DNA from: Mytilus trossulus
Taxonomy: Eukaryota; Mollusca; Bivalvia; Mytilida; Mytilidae
DNA length: 64,000 bases
NCBI RefSeq assembly: GCF_036588685.1
Contig: NC_086374.1
Coordinates: 74,460,457-74,524,456, forward strand
Direction: 5' to 3'
Below the pieces are notes generated by a model that was given only the letters and a program-made list of their open reading frames with translations, ran no database searches and had not been told where the DNA came from. Positions 23,399 to 34,765 of the stretch are shown here, piece after piece. Both the position numbers and the translations under genes were made by a program. The stretch's first letter is position 1, and each line of letters begins with the position of its first letter.

Positions 23399-23423
23399 GG
23401 GGTGATCTGAGCCGGATCACCCC
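23399..23423. repeat. Perfect 9-bp inverted repeat
   Basis: GGGGTGATC, seven bases, GATCACCCC. Short palindrome of unknown role next to a tRNA-like sequence. Confidence 0.7.
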
Positions 23424-23569
23424 TTCCATATAAACCCAGCTGGAGCTTCTTTGTTTTGCATGCTTTCCTTTGTTTTGTAACATTTTGGCCGGAATGCTTA
23501 ATCTTCAATCAAACTCTGAATAATTGATACAGAAAAGACTAACAGTCAAAATGTATGTAGAAACAATCA

Positions 23570-23655
23570 AATGTCTATGCTGGGATTCGAACTAAAAAAA
23601 CCTTAAGCAATTCAACCCACGACCCAAACCGTTATACCATGACGACTGGATACAA
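23570..23655 (-). repeat. tRNA-derived SINE-like head
   Basis: On the minus strand TGGTATAACGGTTTGGGTCG is followed about 25 bp later by AGTTCGAATCCCAGC, a good box B. The 5' part does not fold as a full tRNA cloverleaf by eye, so a SINE head is more likely than a gene. Confidence 0.45.
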
Positions 23656-23659
23656 ACTC

Positions 23660-25110
23660 GATATTAATTTAATGTAGACTCTGAAACATTGTGTCGTGGG
23701 CTCAATAAAGGTATATACTATATAATAAGATAGAAAGTATATATTTAGGATTGTACGGCGATCTGAACTAGATTTTATGAAGTGTAAATGTTTTTTTTTA
23801 CTTATCTAGAATAGCTGGGATGAGAAATAGTTATCCCATTCGGATGTGGTGTGTCACTGTCAGTGTAAAAGATCATATGATACAGAAATTGTATATTTCA
23901 AAGATACATTTCTTGTCAATTGAGCACGACATCAAACATTGAAGAAAATTAACAAACTTACTGTCCATTAATCTGTACGATTCTTGATATTTGGTATGTT
24001 TTCCTAGATTCCCTATAGTGTAGGGGTAGTGAATCAGTGTAACAGGGTTCTCATTGTTTAACTGATTTCAGTCCTTGCAACTGCTGTTCCAGGTATATCA
24101 TTCATAAGTTTCACTTAAGACCGAAAGACGTATTTTTTTATGCAGCAAAAGACATCACGTGCACTCAAGAACTTCCTAATTTAAAAATTAGCTACGCCCT
24201 ACGAAGATCTCTTATCACTAAATATTCTAGCAAGCACAACGATAGGCATACGATAATGACCGTTTTCACACCCTCCTTTAAAATACAGAGCTATTCGTTT
24301 AATCAGTAGTCCACTCATAGACTTTATGGAAAATTTTGACCGTGTCAATGTTTACGCAAACAGCTGGATGCACTTGAATAGCATTCAATAAGAATGAAAT
24401 ATCACCGAGATTCACACAAAAATGTGATTTATCTTGGAAACGGCATCGAATTGAATTACAATTTTAAATTAATATTTTCCAAAGACTTAAAAATTTGAAA
24501 ATATATAGTTGTTGAATTATACTTTGAATGTATTATCTGTTGAGGTTGGTTGATATAGTCGCTGTCTTATGATGACTTTACATTTGCTAATAAATTCTTA
24601 ATATATAATGTGTGACAACAAAGGAGAGCATAAACTTCGTGTTTTAAAGTTGAATCTCCACTGTATTTAATAAAAGGAAAGTTTTGGAAGCAAATATATG
24701 ATGAGTTTCTCAGTTACATCTGGATATTTAAAAAGTTTTAAGCAGGAGATTTATTATCGACGTTTTCAGTGTTTATTTTGATGATAAAGCAACACATCCT
24801 CCCCTATGAAAACAATAATACTATTTATGTTTTTTTTCTATTGTGTTACCAAGTGTTGAAAGAAATGGTGAATATGTTAACTAGAAAGTTGATTTCATTC
24901 TTTAATTTTGAAAATTAAAATAGCGGTATTTTGGCAAGAAGTTATAAGCATTATATTGAAAAAAATATTCTGTCAATTGTCTTGTGTCTAGGTCCAGTTG
25001 TTTTGTATGTATTACTTTGCAAAAATATAATAGGTTTATTTAAATTTATCATATGTTTAGTGCAAAATACAGCAATTATAAATATCTAATAAAATTTCTT
25101 TTTTCCTGTC
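23660..25110. other. Gene-free stretch, nothing recognised
   Basis: AT-rich, no supported exon or named repeat. Confidence 0.35.
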
Positions 25111-25126
25111 TGTATCACCTACCTTG

Positions 25127-25232
25127 TATCGCATACCCCGTATCGCATGGCTAAACCCGTATCGCATACCCCGTATCGCATAGCTAAACCCGTATCGCAT
25201 ACCCCGTATCGCATAGCAAAACCGTATCGCAT
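25127..25232. repeat. Tandem array of CCCGTATCGCATA units
   Basis: Alternating units CCGTATCGCAT(ACC/AGC) and GCTAAACCCGTATCGCATAC give a compound period of about 34-35 bp over three repeats. Read on the minus strand it gives a repeated MRYGVCDTGLA peptide, which is a by-product. Confidence 0.9.
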
Positions 25233-25910
25233 ACCTGGCATGACGTCAACGTTTGACCTATGACGTTCAGTTGCTGTATTTTCTGGCAAAGGAAAAAAGT
25301 TAGTTCCCACTAAAAAAAAATGTCATATCATTTCAACTAAAATCGATATTTTTTCCAAAAGTTCTTGTCCAGTAATAAAAAAAAATTGCACCCTTTGATC
25401 ATTTACACGGAATTTAGATACTTTCCGACAAGTTTTGATTTTCATTATCACATGTGCATACATTGCAAAGGAAAGCCTTTAAAATAGTGTATCTCATTTT
25501 TTAAAAAATTTTAAATACTTTTTGATAAATTTTATTTCAAAGTCGTGTATCGTTTCTTTTGTTGACTAGTATATATAAAAAAGACAAAATAAGATGTAGA
25601 AATATATGCAGTTTTATAGTTAATTTGGTCATAAATAATTTTCGTGAAGTTTGTTTTCATTACCTGCTGAATTGAACACAAAAGCGAATTTTTACGGGTT
25701 AAATTTTGGTTAGAATACATGTAGATAGCAATTTTTTCAAGAAATATTTGTCTTGCTGTTCATCTCTTTAGCAAATTAAATTGATCATGAATGATATAAT
25801 CGCCAAATAAACAATAAAACTTTAAACATTTCTACATCTTATATTTATTTGATAAATGTTAATTTTAGTTGAAATAATAGGACAGTATTGTTTGTTTCAT
25901 CACTACTCGA

Positions 25911-25955
25911 CCAATATCAGCCCTCGGGACCTTCGCCCCTCGGGACTGATATTGG
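25911..25955. repeat. Hairpin with CCAATATCAG arms
   Basis: CCAATATCAG and CTGATATTGG are perfect 10-bp inverted arms around a loop that contains CCTCGGGAC twice as a direct repeat. Possibly the remnant of a small foldback element. Confidence 0.75.
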
Positions 25956-26479
25956 TTTCTCGTGGTGATACAGCATGCGATACGGATTTTGCCATGTATT
26001 ATTCTATATATATTCAACGTTGAGTTAAAATACAGATAATATGAACAAGCTTTCCTTACACGGATCATGCAACACTCTGTTCTACATGTAACTTTTGATT
26101 GAATAGATCTTTCTGGTTTCTCTTTGTTTGTTTTCATAATTTAAAAATTTGGAAGAATCTACACCAAAGTTTTACAGAAATCTTGATACTTTTAAACAAG
26201 TACCCGTTTCTTGCAGTATTCGTCAGAATGTTCCAATCCTATCTGTTTTTATATATTGTGATTGCAACAGTATATTTTTAATGTCTTTTGGTATGCATTT
26301 AAAGGGTATCAATGAACGTTAAAGGTCATTCCCAAGTTATTGATCGAGTCTGTACATGTGTTGCTGAGTCTAGGATTTGCTATACTGTTGTTCGTCATTT
26401 GATCTTTTTCTTGTTTGCTATTGCGTTTTCAGTTTCGACATTTGCTTTTGAATTTTTATTTTTTTATGCCAGTTAAAGA

Positions 26480-26745
26480 AAAAAGGAAAAAAAAAACACA
26501 AAAATATTGAACTCCGAGGAAAATTCGAAAAGGAAAGTCCAAAATCAAAAGGCAAAATCAAAAGTCCAAACACATCAAACGAATGGACAACAACTGTCAT
26601 ATTCCTGACTTGGTACAGGCATTTTTTAATGTAGAAAATGGTGGATTGAACCTGGTTTTATAGCTAGCTTAATCTCTCACTGGTATGACAGTCGCATCAA
26701 ATTCCATTACATTGTCAACGATGCGTGACAAAAAAAAATATACTC
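26480..26745 (-). repeat. SINE-like repeat, minus strand
   Basis: Reverse complement has GGTTCAATCC (box B) and CCACCATTTTCTACATT, the TATGACAGTTGTTGTCCATT block and the TTTGATGTGTTTG tail, in the same order as 15100-15235 and 9659-9770. Confidence 0.65.
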
Positions 26746-27649
26746 AAAGAGTAAAAATGTCAAAAATAGGGATACATCAGTCAACATTGTGTTATCATCT
26801 TAATCACTATAAAATCAACAAATGTAACGAAGAAGCACAAAAAGGCATACTTCAAAGTTAACATCCTCATTTTGCTTATCTTATACGATTTTATTTATCT
26901 ATGTAAAGTCTACCCGTAAAGGATGGAAGGTTTTCAGTACTGCATGGTGTAAAATTGCGCGTTTGAAATTCGCACAGGTAGACACAATATAATTGTGTCG
27001 TTCAAATTAGGACGGCATACATAAATGCAGAGTCACGTACAGTGTAAAGTAGATATAACAAAAAACAGACTTAGCATGTGTGATTTGTATGGAGCTCAAA
27101 TGTATATAGTATGGTGATGGAACAGTTTCCTGCACGTTTACAAAAATGATTTGACACTAAGTTATTTTAAAGTTTTATGTTTGAATTGAGCACCCGGCTG
27201 GGATCGCAGCCCTAGCTCATTTTGGATAAGACCAACTGCCGTTGCGTTGTAAATTGGTGGTGGGTACGCCAGGCTGTGTTGATATCCTTTATACCAGTAT
27301 CTAGAACAATATATTTAAGGCGAAATAATACTGGTTTGTGCACCGATCATATTCACTGTACAATTTTCCTGCACATGCACACAGTTGCTTATCCGTGCTA
27401 CACTACAAAAGTAGTGGTACTCCAGATAGTGGAGGAAAGAATAAAGAAAAAGAAGAAGAAGATCCATAAGTAAAAGTAATATTAATAAATGAAATAATTA
27501 AAGAGCGTACCAAGAATGATGTTAGCAAATTGAAATGGGCTGCTTTGGGATTATGTTCAAACAATTTTTTAACGTTTCCCGAAAATTGGAATTAAAAGAG
27601 AACATGTTATCATTTAAAGCGTACTAGTATGTAAGTTGCGAAAAAAATA

Positions 27650-27790
27650 ATTTATAAAGTGTTGCTGCCTACACGGAAACTTTAACTCTTATTCACGTGG
27701 TGAAGTCATCCCATCTCAAATTTTACAGACGCCATTAAAAGTTGGTTGACCTTTATAGCATATCTGATCATAAACGATTACCTAACATAA
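27650..27790 (+). repeat. Degenerate Penelope-like RT fragment
   Basis: Short similarity to the family at 62700-63715: TTTTACAGACGCCATTAAAA and GTTGGTTGACCTTTATAGCA correspond to the segment encoding the H-ELVDRY block. Weak, heavily decayed. Confidence 0.35.
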
Positions 27791-28717
27791 AATATAATTG
27801 AATTTGACGCCGTTTGTAAGAGAGAAAAAAGTTTAAATGATTTTACGACTCTTTTGTTGTACTATTTTGAACTTGTTTCTATACAACCAGCTATTTGCGA
27901 AAATATTAAAGCTATCTAAATTTTCAGTAATGTCTGAAGTCTGAATTAAATAGATTGATGACTATACGAAAAATAAGATTCTGTAAAAAAGGGCATAATG
28001 AACTCATCATCGATACCAGGATTGACATTTTGTGTTTAAGCCGGACATGGTTATTATCCTACGTTGCTCTTTTTAAATATTTAATGAAAACACATGTTCT
28101 TTAGGGGAGAACATGAACTAAACGAAACACAGTATTATTTTCCTTTCTAATCAAGGAGTCGTTAGATGAAGAATGCTACATACAAATAATGAAACACGTC
28201 CTGTTAATGTCAAGCTGAACTGATGAAGGTAATTCTGAAAACAACAGTTGTAAGTACTGAACTCCATATTACATTTTGTCTTGTATTTACATTGTATTTT
28301 GGAATTTATAAATGTTGCCACTGTAGAATTGTGCTAATTGTGTGTATTTTTGTATTTTAGTTTTTTGATTATTTGCTTTGTGTATAGAGTGTCTTTATTG
28401 TAGTTTGTCTTTGTTGTTAACATAGTTGTTTGATTCAAAAGTTAATAAGATCATATGACAATTATGACAGTGTGGGCTGTTGTTCCACTTATTTTGACAC
28501 ATTTATTTATTATGTCAGTTTGCTATGCTCGCACATTTGTTGTCGATAAAATCGAATTTTATGCGACTTGGGATGCCTGTCTAGCTATATTTAGTGTAAG
28601 GAAATTCCGGTACCTATTAAACCAGGAATATGACAGTTGTTTTTCATTCGTGTTATGCGTCTGAGGTTTTTAATTTTTATGGATTTTAGAAAGTTAATAT
28701 GTCGCCTATCTTCTTAG

Positions 28718-29055
28718 TTAGTTTAAACATATTTATTTATAGTGGATTTGAAAACAAAGTTTTGCAACTTATATTAATCCCTTTCCACTGCTTGTAGCGG
28801 CATCATCCTGCTCTTTTTTGAAATCAACAAGGGTGTATTTAACGTGCAAGAGATATGTCTCTCTCTTAACACGGGTGAGCCAGTTATCGTCCCCTTCCGA
28901 CGAACTATCATCGATTCCTCAAGACCATACTCGTAAATGGTGTCCAGAGAGATCCGAAAATATAGTCCCTGAAAATTTCTTCCCGAAACGGGAATCGAAC
29001 CAGGAACCTTTGTGTTGTAGTCCGATGCACTAAACACTACACCTCTGCTCTCAAT
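28718..29055 (-). repeat. tRNA-derived SINE, copy 1
   Basis: On the minus strand the head (29053-28985) reads like a tRNA: TAGTGTTTAGTGCATCGG as box A region and GGTTCGATTCCC as box B. The body runs to a 3' end CCACTATAAATAAATATGTT. A second, shorter copy is at 50218-50497. It is transcribed, if at all, by RNA polymerase III. Confidence 0.75.
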
Positions 29056-29264
29056 CTCCTTAGTTACGACATGTCAATTGTGCATTTGTTTCATTCCTTG
29101 ATTTGATGATGAATATATGGATTAAACACATTTCGTGTAGAGCAGAAAATGTGCTTAATTCTATAATATAAAGTTCCTTATTTAAAAAAAAAATTATATG
29201 TCATTAGATTTTGTACTATACTTTTTCATCAAACTTACCACTGTTTATCAAATAAATAAAACTG

Positions 29265-30112
29265 AGAAAGGAATTGGAGAATGAGTCAAAGCGACAACAA
29301 CCGATCATAAAGCAGACAACAGCTGAAGGCCGCCAATGTAGCGAGAAACTCCCGCACCCGGAGGCGTCCCACAGCTGGCCCCTAAACAAATATGTATACT
29401 AGTTCAGGGATAATGGAAATCATGACTCCGAATTATACACAAAAAACTAAAATTATAAATCTTACAAGACTAACAAAGGCCTGATGCTCCTGACTTAAGA
29501 CAGGTGCAAAATTGCGGCGGGGTTGAACATGTATTTTGAGATCTCAACCTTCCCCCTATACCTCTAGCCAATGTAGACAAAAAACCGCACCAATACGCAC
29601 AGTAAAACTCAGTTTAAGAGAAGACCGAGTCCTATGTCATAATACGAAACAAATTAAAACTAAACAAAATGACATAAATAACAACAGACTACTAGCAGTT
29701 ACTGACATGCCAGCTCCAGACCTCAATTTAACTGATTGAAAGTTTATGTCTTCATCATATGAATATCAGGCACAATCCCTCCTGTAAGGGGTTTAGTATT
29801 ATACCATCATGAAATATATGAGAAGAACATAACCCGTGTTGTGCCAACAACTAGTTTTATAATAAATGTGTTTAATTCCGATGCAAAGACCCAATAAGTG
29901 AATAAAAAGGAATGCCAAAATATGCAATCTATAATGACCTGACAACAGTATCATACCTATATCCTTTCTTAATAAGTCTATTTCAAGGATTTGTAAACTT
30001 TTGAGATGAATACTGAGATTTTTGTGCTTTGTAAAGAATATTACCATAAAAGATTGGATGTGAAATACCTGAACGTATAAGACGTCTGCATGTTGAGTTA
30101 TATTCACGAATT
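29265..30112 (-). mobile_element. Naiad element, 5'-truncated degenerate copy
   Basis: The reverse complement covers the last 75 or so codons of the Naiad reverse transcriptase (starting with a CSTCR-LIRSGISHP equivalent near 30100), the AACACGGGTTATGTTCTTCT 3' UTR block, and most of the 560-bp terminal repeat. Coding remnants contain stops. It ends 98 bp downstream of the stop codon of the WAP gene at 30210-33423. Confidence 0.85.
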
Positions 30113-30209
30113 AAAAAAACCTCAAGTGATTTTTTTTTATTTCACTAAAAAGAGATATTATTCAAATTTATAAAGATTTCCCTAAAGATATTACCATAAT
30201 TAAAAACAA

Positions 30210-30361
30210 TCAATTCGAATTAATTTTCGACCGGAAAAAGAACCCTAACATTTGTTGCCGAACTGTTTGGCATCTTCCATTACAACACTTTTCGTGTCCT
30301 TCACAACTTCCATCTACTGTACATTTATTTCCATCTCTACCAAAGACAGACTGACAAGAAC
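30210..30361 (-). CDS. WAP paralog B, exon 4
   Basis: Acceptor TTTTACAG, then SCQSVFGRDGNKCTV and CEGHEKCCNGRC, stop TGA at 30212-30210. Confidence 0.85.
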
Positions 30362-33300
30362 CTGTAAAATACACCAAATAGCACACCAGGCTTAAATTTA
30401 ACATTAAAACAATCGAACTTTAAAATCGACATCTATCATGAAATGAAAGTGAACTGCTTTGTATTGAAAGTCTGAGTTTTGCTGTATTTCAAAGACTCGT
30501 TAATGAATATATCATGATACTACACTGAGACAACAAAAATGTTCTTCACAACTTCCAATATTTTTTTTGAGAGACCAACTATGAGATTTCAGATTTTCAA
30601 CATCTATAACATATATTTTCATAAAGAATATAAAAATGTCTAACTCTTCAATGATTTTTGTTATAATTTTGTCTAGAATTGTGAGTTCTGATTTGTTGCC
30701 ATTGTACACGATAAAAATGTGAATAATAAGCAGAATTTAAAATATTAAATAAGAGAAACTTTATTTTTGTTTTTTTGGCTTTACTTTTAAAAAATGAATC
30801 AGGATATGGACTTTTTTCTTGCATACATAAAATAAAGCATCAGTCATTCTATTTGAAAAAGAATGAAACATTGTGAAAATAAAAATAAATCTAGAAACTA
30901 AAACCGAATTAAAAGGGCATTTGAAAATACTGTTGATCGGGGTTTTTTCAGTAACAAATATACCTTCATTGATTAGTACTAATAGTAGTTGCTACATAAG
31001 TAAAATGTCCACAATTTTAAACTGTTATTCCATGTACGACGAAGATATTTATGTAAATCTGATTATGAATATTATGTTTTTTAAACCAGTATATCACCAC
31101 TGCATATCAACTAAGCCGTTTATAAAATGTCAGAACAGAACTATTCACGTATTTATTTGAACATTTAAGTAAACACATTAATTTGTTTGAGAATATGTTC
31201 TATCCGATTAATTTAATAAATAAGCTTAAAATAATCACAGTTTAAATACTTGCTGCATTACGTAACTAAACAATCAATACTATTTACATGTAAGGACCTG
31301 CGTAGCACTGTGGTGTTTTGAAAGTCGGCCGACATAGTTTGATTCAGGAGTTTATATAGTTCTATAGCATTTATTGACAAAAATAGAAAAGTGCCACTGA
31401 TAGAAAAGCTGAGATCACATGTTTGAAACTGTCCATAATAGGAGACACATATCTTAAATAAATCGTTGTTTTAATTTATTGTTTAAAAATATTGTAATGT
31501 AATTGTAGGTCCATACATGTATCTTATATAAATTTATATAGCACTGCAGGATCGTTATTCATGCATTTTGTTTATATAGGTTTAAAGAAAACTTACACAT
31601 ATATGACTCGTTTACGTTAGTTTAAAAATAATGGGATTGTGGGTTCGTGTTATTAAGAAATTATACAATAAAAATATTTGTCCGGTAGAGAAAAATTTGA
31701 TTTAACGATTTTTTTAACAGAACCAGTTTTAAAATTTGACAAATAATACATACAACTTGTTATGTCAAATATGATTTCTCATTGCGAGAAGAATGAAGAA
31801 ATTCAAGCTTTAACACTGTGTTTATAGTCAACCAGTTAGAAGAAATGTATTCCCCTCAAATCTGATTCATCGAGACTAATCTTGTGTCTGTTTTGGGTTT
31901 TTCAGGTCCTCAACATCCGTATTATGTTTGGGAATTTGGAACATTGTGCCCTCGAAAATCAACGAATAGAAATTTAAAGCGCAGTGCTTCATATTTTAAA
32001 AGTGCGTACGATCTACGTTGTACAACCCTATAAGATTTATAAAACATTTTTATGCACAACCTTGAAGTAAGGAGTTATATCAAGCATTCTGTTTGATTTT
32101 AAACGCATTAACTTGTATTTCACATTGTCACTAATTAAGTTATTGCTGGTTTTTTTAATACAAAAATAAAATATTATATATAATGAGGTTTTATGTTGGT
32201 TTTAAAGAAACAAACCTACGTGTTTTCCATTAACTGTAACTGCTACACATCGTTTATTGCAGCCATGAGGACAGCATCGATATCCTAAATGAAAAGTATA
32301 TGCCTTTACATCTATGTGACTTAATGTGTAGTTAATTAACAAAGCTTCTGATTTATGTTTTTATATAAATGTAATTGTTAAAATGTAATAAGGATAATAG
32401 GTATATAATATAGTTCGACAGACATGTCAGTATATATATTTACAGAATTTAAGTTTTCAAATTACGAGAAAAAATACTATATATTTATATTTTACACATA
32501 TGCAGTATCAAACATATTTAAATACAGTTTTTTCAATTAGTTACACAAGTTATCAGAGCAATGTACATTTTTAAGAATGATTTTCAAGACATTTAATACA
32601 TTTTTTTATTTATTATGTTAAAGGTACTATGATAAGGATTTTTTGGGAAATTCTTTTCCATACATGAACAAAATCAATATGAAACTAGGTCAATTTTCAT
32701 CAAGAATTATACAAAAGTTCAATGTCGAGAAGTTCCTCTTTCACTGAATTTAGTTTTCTTACATACAATCTGAATCGCACAACATATTGCATCAAGAGTA
32801 TCATCGTTATTTTTTGCAATGTGTTTAGTCACGTAGCAACATATTTATTTGTCTTTAATACAGATATTATGGAGTTTAAAGTTTTTGTTAAACAAATCTA
32901 TTTTATAACTTAAAACGTACCATATGGGCATTGGTCTTGGTCATTACAATGGAAAGCAAAATCGAGAACACATGCTGATGCAAAGTCAAATGTAGGACAA
33001 GTGCCTAGATCTTGACAGTTCACCTAATTACAAAAATAATCATCATAGTGAATAAGGTTCTGCTTCTACTGCTGCTGCTGCTGATGAAGACTACGTAGGA
33101 AAGTATTTTAAAAGATCTAAGTTGTTCATTGTTTATCGTTTATAAATTGATATTGATAAGAATTAAATGCATAATTGTACCCAAATAAAAGATTATATAG
33201 ACATCAACTACAAATATTCTTTTTCATACAATAAATGTTATTGAGAATTGAATTGGGGAATATTCCAAAGAGAATAACCGGACCCAAAAGCACAAATCTG

Positions 33301-33423
33301 CAAAAAGGTAAACAACATTGAATCTTCCAATTAAAATGCATGCGATTCTGGAAGAAATTTACCTATCAATACTTAAAATACCTTTATATAAGCGAAAAGT
33401 CCCAAAAACAAATAAACGTTCAT
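30210..33423 (-). CDS. Secreted WAP-domain protein, paralog B (four exons)
   Basis: Exons in transcript order: 33423-33382, 33023-32921, 32284-32216, 30361-30210; total 366 nt, 121 residues. All introns are GT-AG; phases are 0, 1, 1. Exon 1 encodes a short signal-peptide-like segment (MNVYLFLGLFAYIK). Exons 2 and 3 together make a WAP four-disulfide core with spacing C-x8-C-x7-C-x5-C-x5-CC-x3-C-x3-C. Exon 4 encodes a second domain with six cysteines (C-x10-C-x5-C-x5-CC-x3-C) that resembles a WAP lacking two cysteines, then a basic C-terminal tail. WAP proteins are typically protease inhibitors, antimicrobials or shell-matrix proteins; which applies here is unknown. A paralog with the same exon structure lies upstream at 41145-49203. 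Expression is not shown by sequence; the absence of stops and intact splice sites in both copies argue that they are real. Confidence 0.85.
32216..32284 (-). CDS. WAP paralog B, exon 3
   Basis: Encodes YRCCPHGCNKRCVAVTV and NGKHV. The donor is GTTTGT after CACGTAG; an alternative GTAGGT four bases earlier would break the phase shared with paralog A. Confidence 0.85.
32921..33023 (-). CDS. WAP paralog B, exon 2
   Basis: Acceptor AATTAG, donor GTACGT. Encodes the first half of the WAP domain up to QDQCPY. It has an extra Cys right after the exon start that paralog A lacks. Confidence 0.85.
33235..33330 (-). repeat. Diverged Naiad 3'-end fragment
   Basis: The reverse complement resembles the end of the Naiad terminal repeat (GGAATATTCCCCAATTCAATT with GTTATTCTCTTT). 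It lies in intron 1 of the WAP gene. Confidence 0.4.
33382..33423 (-). CDS. WAP paralog B, exon 1 (signal peptide)
   Basis: 14 codons from ATG to AAG, donor GTATTTT. The signal peptide probably continues into exon 2. An upstream segment corresponding to the first six codons of paralog A is present but has lost its ATG. Confidence 0.75.
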
Positions 33424-33839
33424 TTCTACCACTAGTACTGTTGTCTAAAATCTAAAATAACATATAATTCTAAATAATAAGGTGCAACAGATGTACATAC
33501 TTGTCTTGAAAAAGACAGGGATTTTTACCCTTAAAATGAATACGAATAAAATTAACATTTACTTATGCAAACTAACATCAAAATCGATTTAGATTCGACA
33601 AGCGTAATAATGGACTATTATATGTATTATGTTAGAAACATTTGAAATATCAATGATTTGATCAAAACATAATTAGACTTAAGAGGTCCGGTGACACAGT
33701 TATCGTTTCTTGGTTTTATGCTAATAGAGTCCTTACTGTAGACAGTACATAAGTATAAGTACATAAATCATACTGTTTTAACCATTTTTGCATTACATAA
33801 TTATGCAATCTTAATATGTAGCGAAATAAATAAATACCT

Positions 33840-34399
33840 CCCCTTACGGGAAGGATTGTGCCTGATGTTCATATGATGAAATCATAATCTTTCAGTCAGT
33901 TTAATTGAAGTCTGGAGCTGGCATGTCAGTTAACTGCTAGTAGTCTGTTGTTATTTATGTATTATTGTCATTTTGTTTATTTTCTTTGGTTACATCTTCT
34001 GACATCAGACTCGGACTTCTCTTGAACTGAATTTTAATGTGCGTATTGTTATGCTTTTACTTTTCTACACTGGTTAGAGGTATAGGGGGAGGGTTGAGAT
34101 CTCACAAACATGTTTAACCCCGCCGCATTTTTGCGCCTGTCCCAAGTCAGGAGCCTCTGGCCTTTGTTAGTCTTGTATTATTTAAATTTTAGTTTCTTGT
34201 GTACAATTTGGAAATTAGTATGGCGTTCATTATCACTGAACTAGTATATATTTGTTTAGGGGCCAGCTGAAGGACGCCTCCGGGTGCGGGAATTTCTCGC
34301 TACATTGAAGACCTGTTGGTGACCTTCTGCTGTTGTGTTTTTTATTTTGGTCGGGTTGTTGTCTCTTTGACACATTCCCCATTTCCATTCTCAATTTTA
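33840..34399 (+). repeat. Naiad left pseudo-LTR
   Basis: Starts CCCCTTACGGGAAGGATTGT, ends CCATTTCCATTCTCAATTTTA-like text shared with the right copy. It contains an imperfect stem CAGCTGAAGG / CCTTCTGCTG. Confidence 0.9.
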
Positions 34400-34765
34400 T
34401 TTTTTACAGAGTTTGTCTTTAGTGCCGTTTGGAGGCAGTAGAGTGCCTCCCCGTGCTTCAGGTTTATGCTCTTATAATATACTAGATTATGGAGTGTGTG
34501 TCCGAGCGAGAACTGCTCTAGTTCATTACTTTAGGAATGTTTATCAAAAAGTAGTATTTCAAAATTCAGCCCCATTCTACTAATTGGTCAGCCATCAGTC
34601 ATACCCTTATATACACTATCTTTTTCGGGTAATTAATACTGATAGCGTTCGACATTTTCAGCCGAACATATTTATCACTTTTACTTAACTTAATTATTTA
34701 TGCTGGTTCATATTCTGGACGCCAATCTTTGCTCCTTTATTATGTAATTCACTAACAAACCAATT

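Noticed and set aside
25119-25310. ORF with repeated MRYGVCDTGLA peptide
   Set aside because: It is a by-product of a tandem DNA repeat with no start context or homology.
28207-28240. CTGATGA...GAAAAC looked like another hammerhead ribozyme
   Set aside because: Stem II and stem I do not pair, and the duplicated sequence at 40955 has CTAATGA, so the core is not conserved.
28985-29053. Minus-strand tRNA gene
   Set aside because: Box A and box B are present but the sequence continues into a repeated 3' body with a second copy at 50218-50497, so it is a SINE head.
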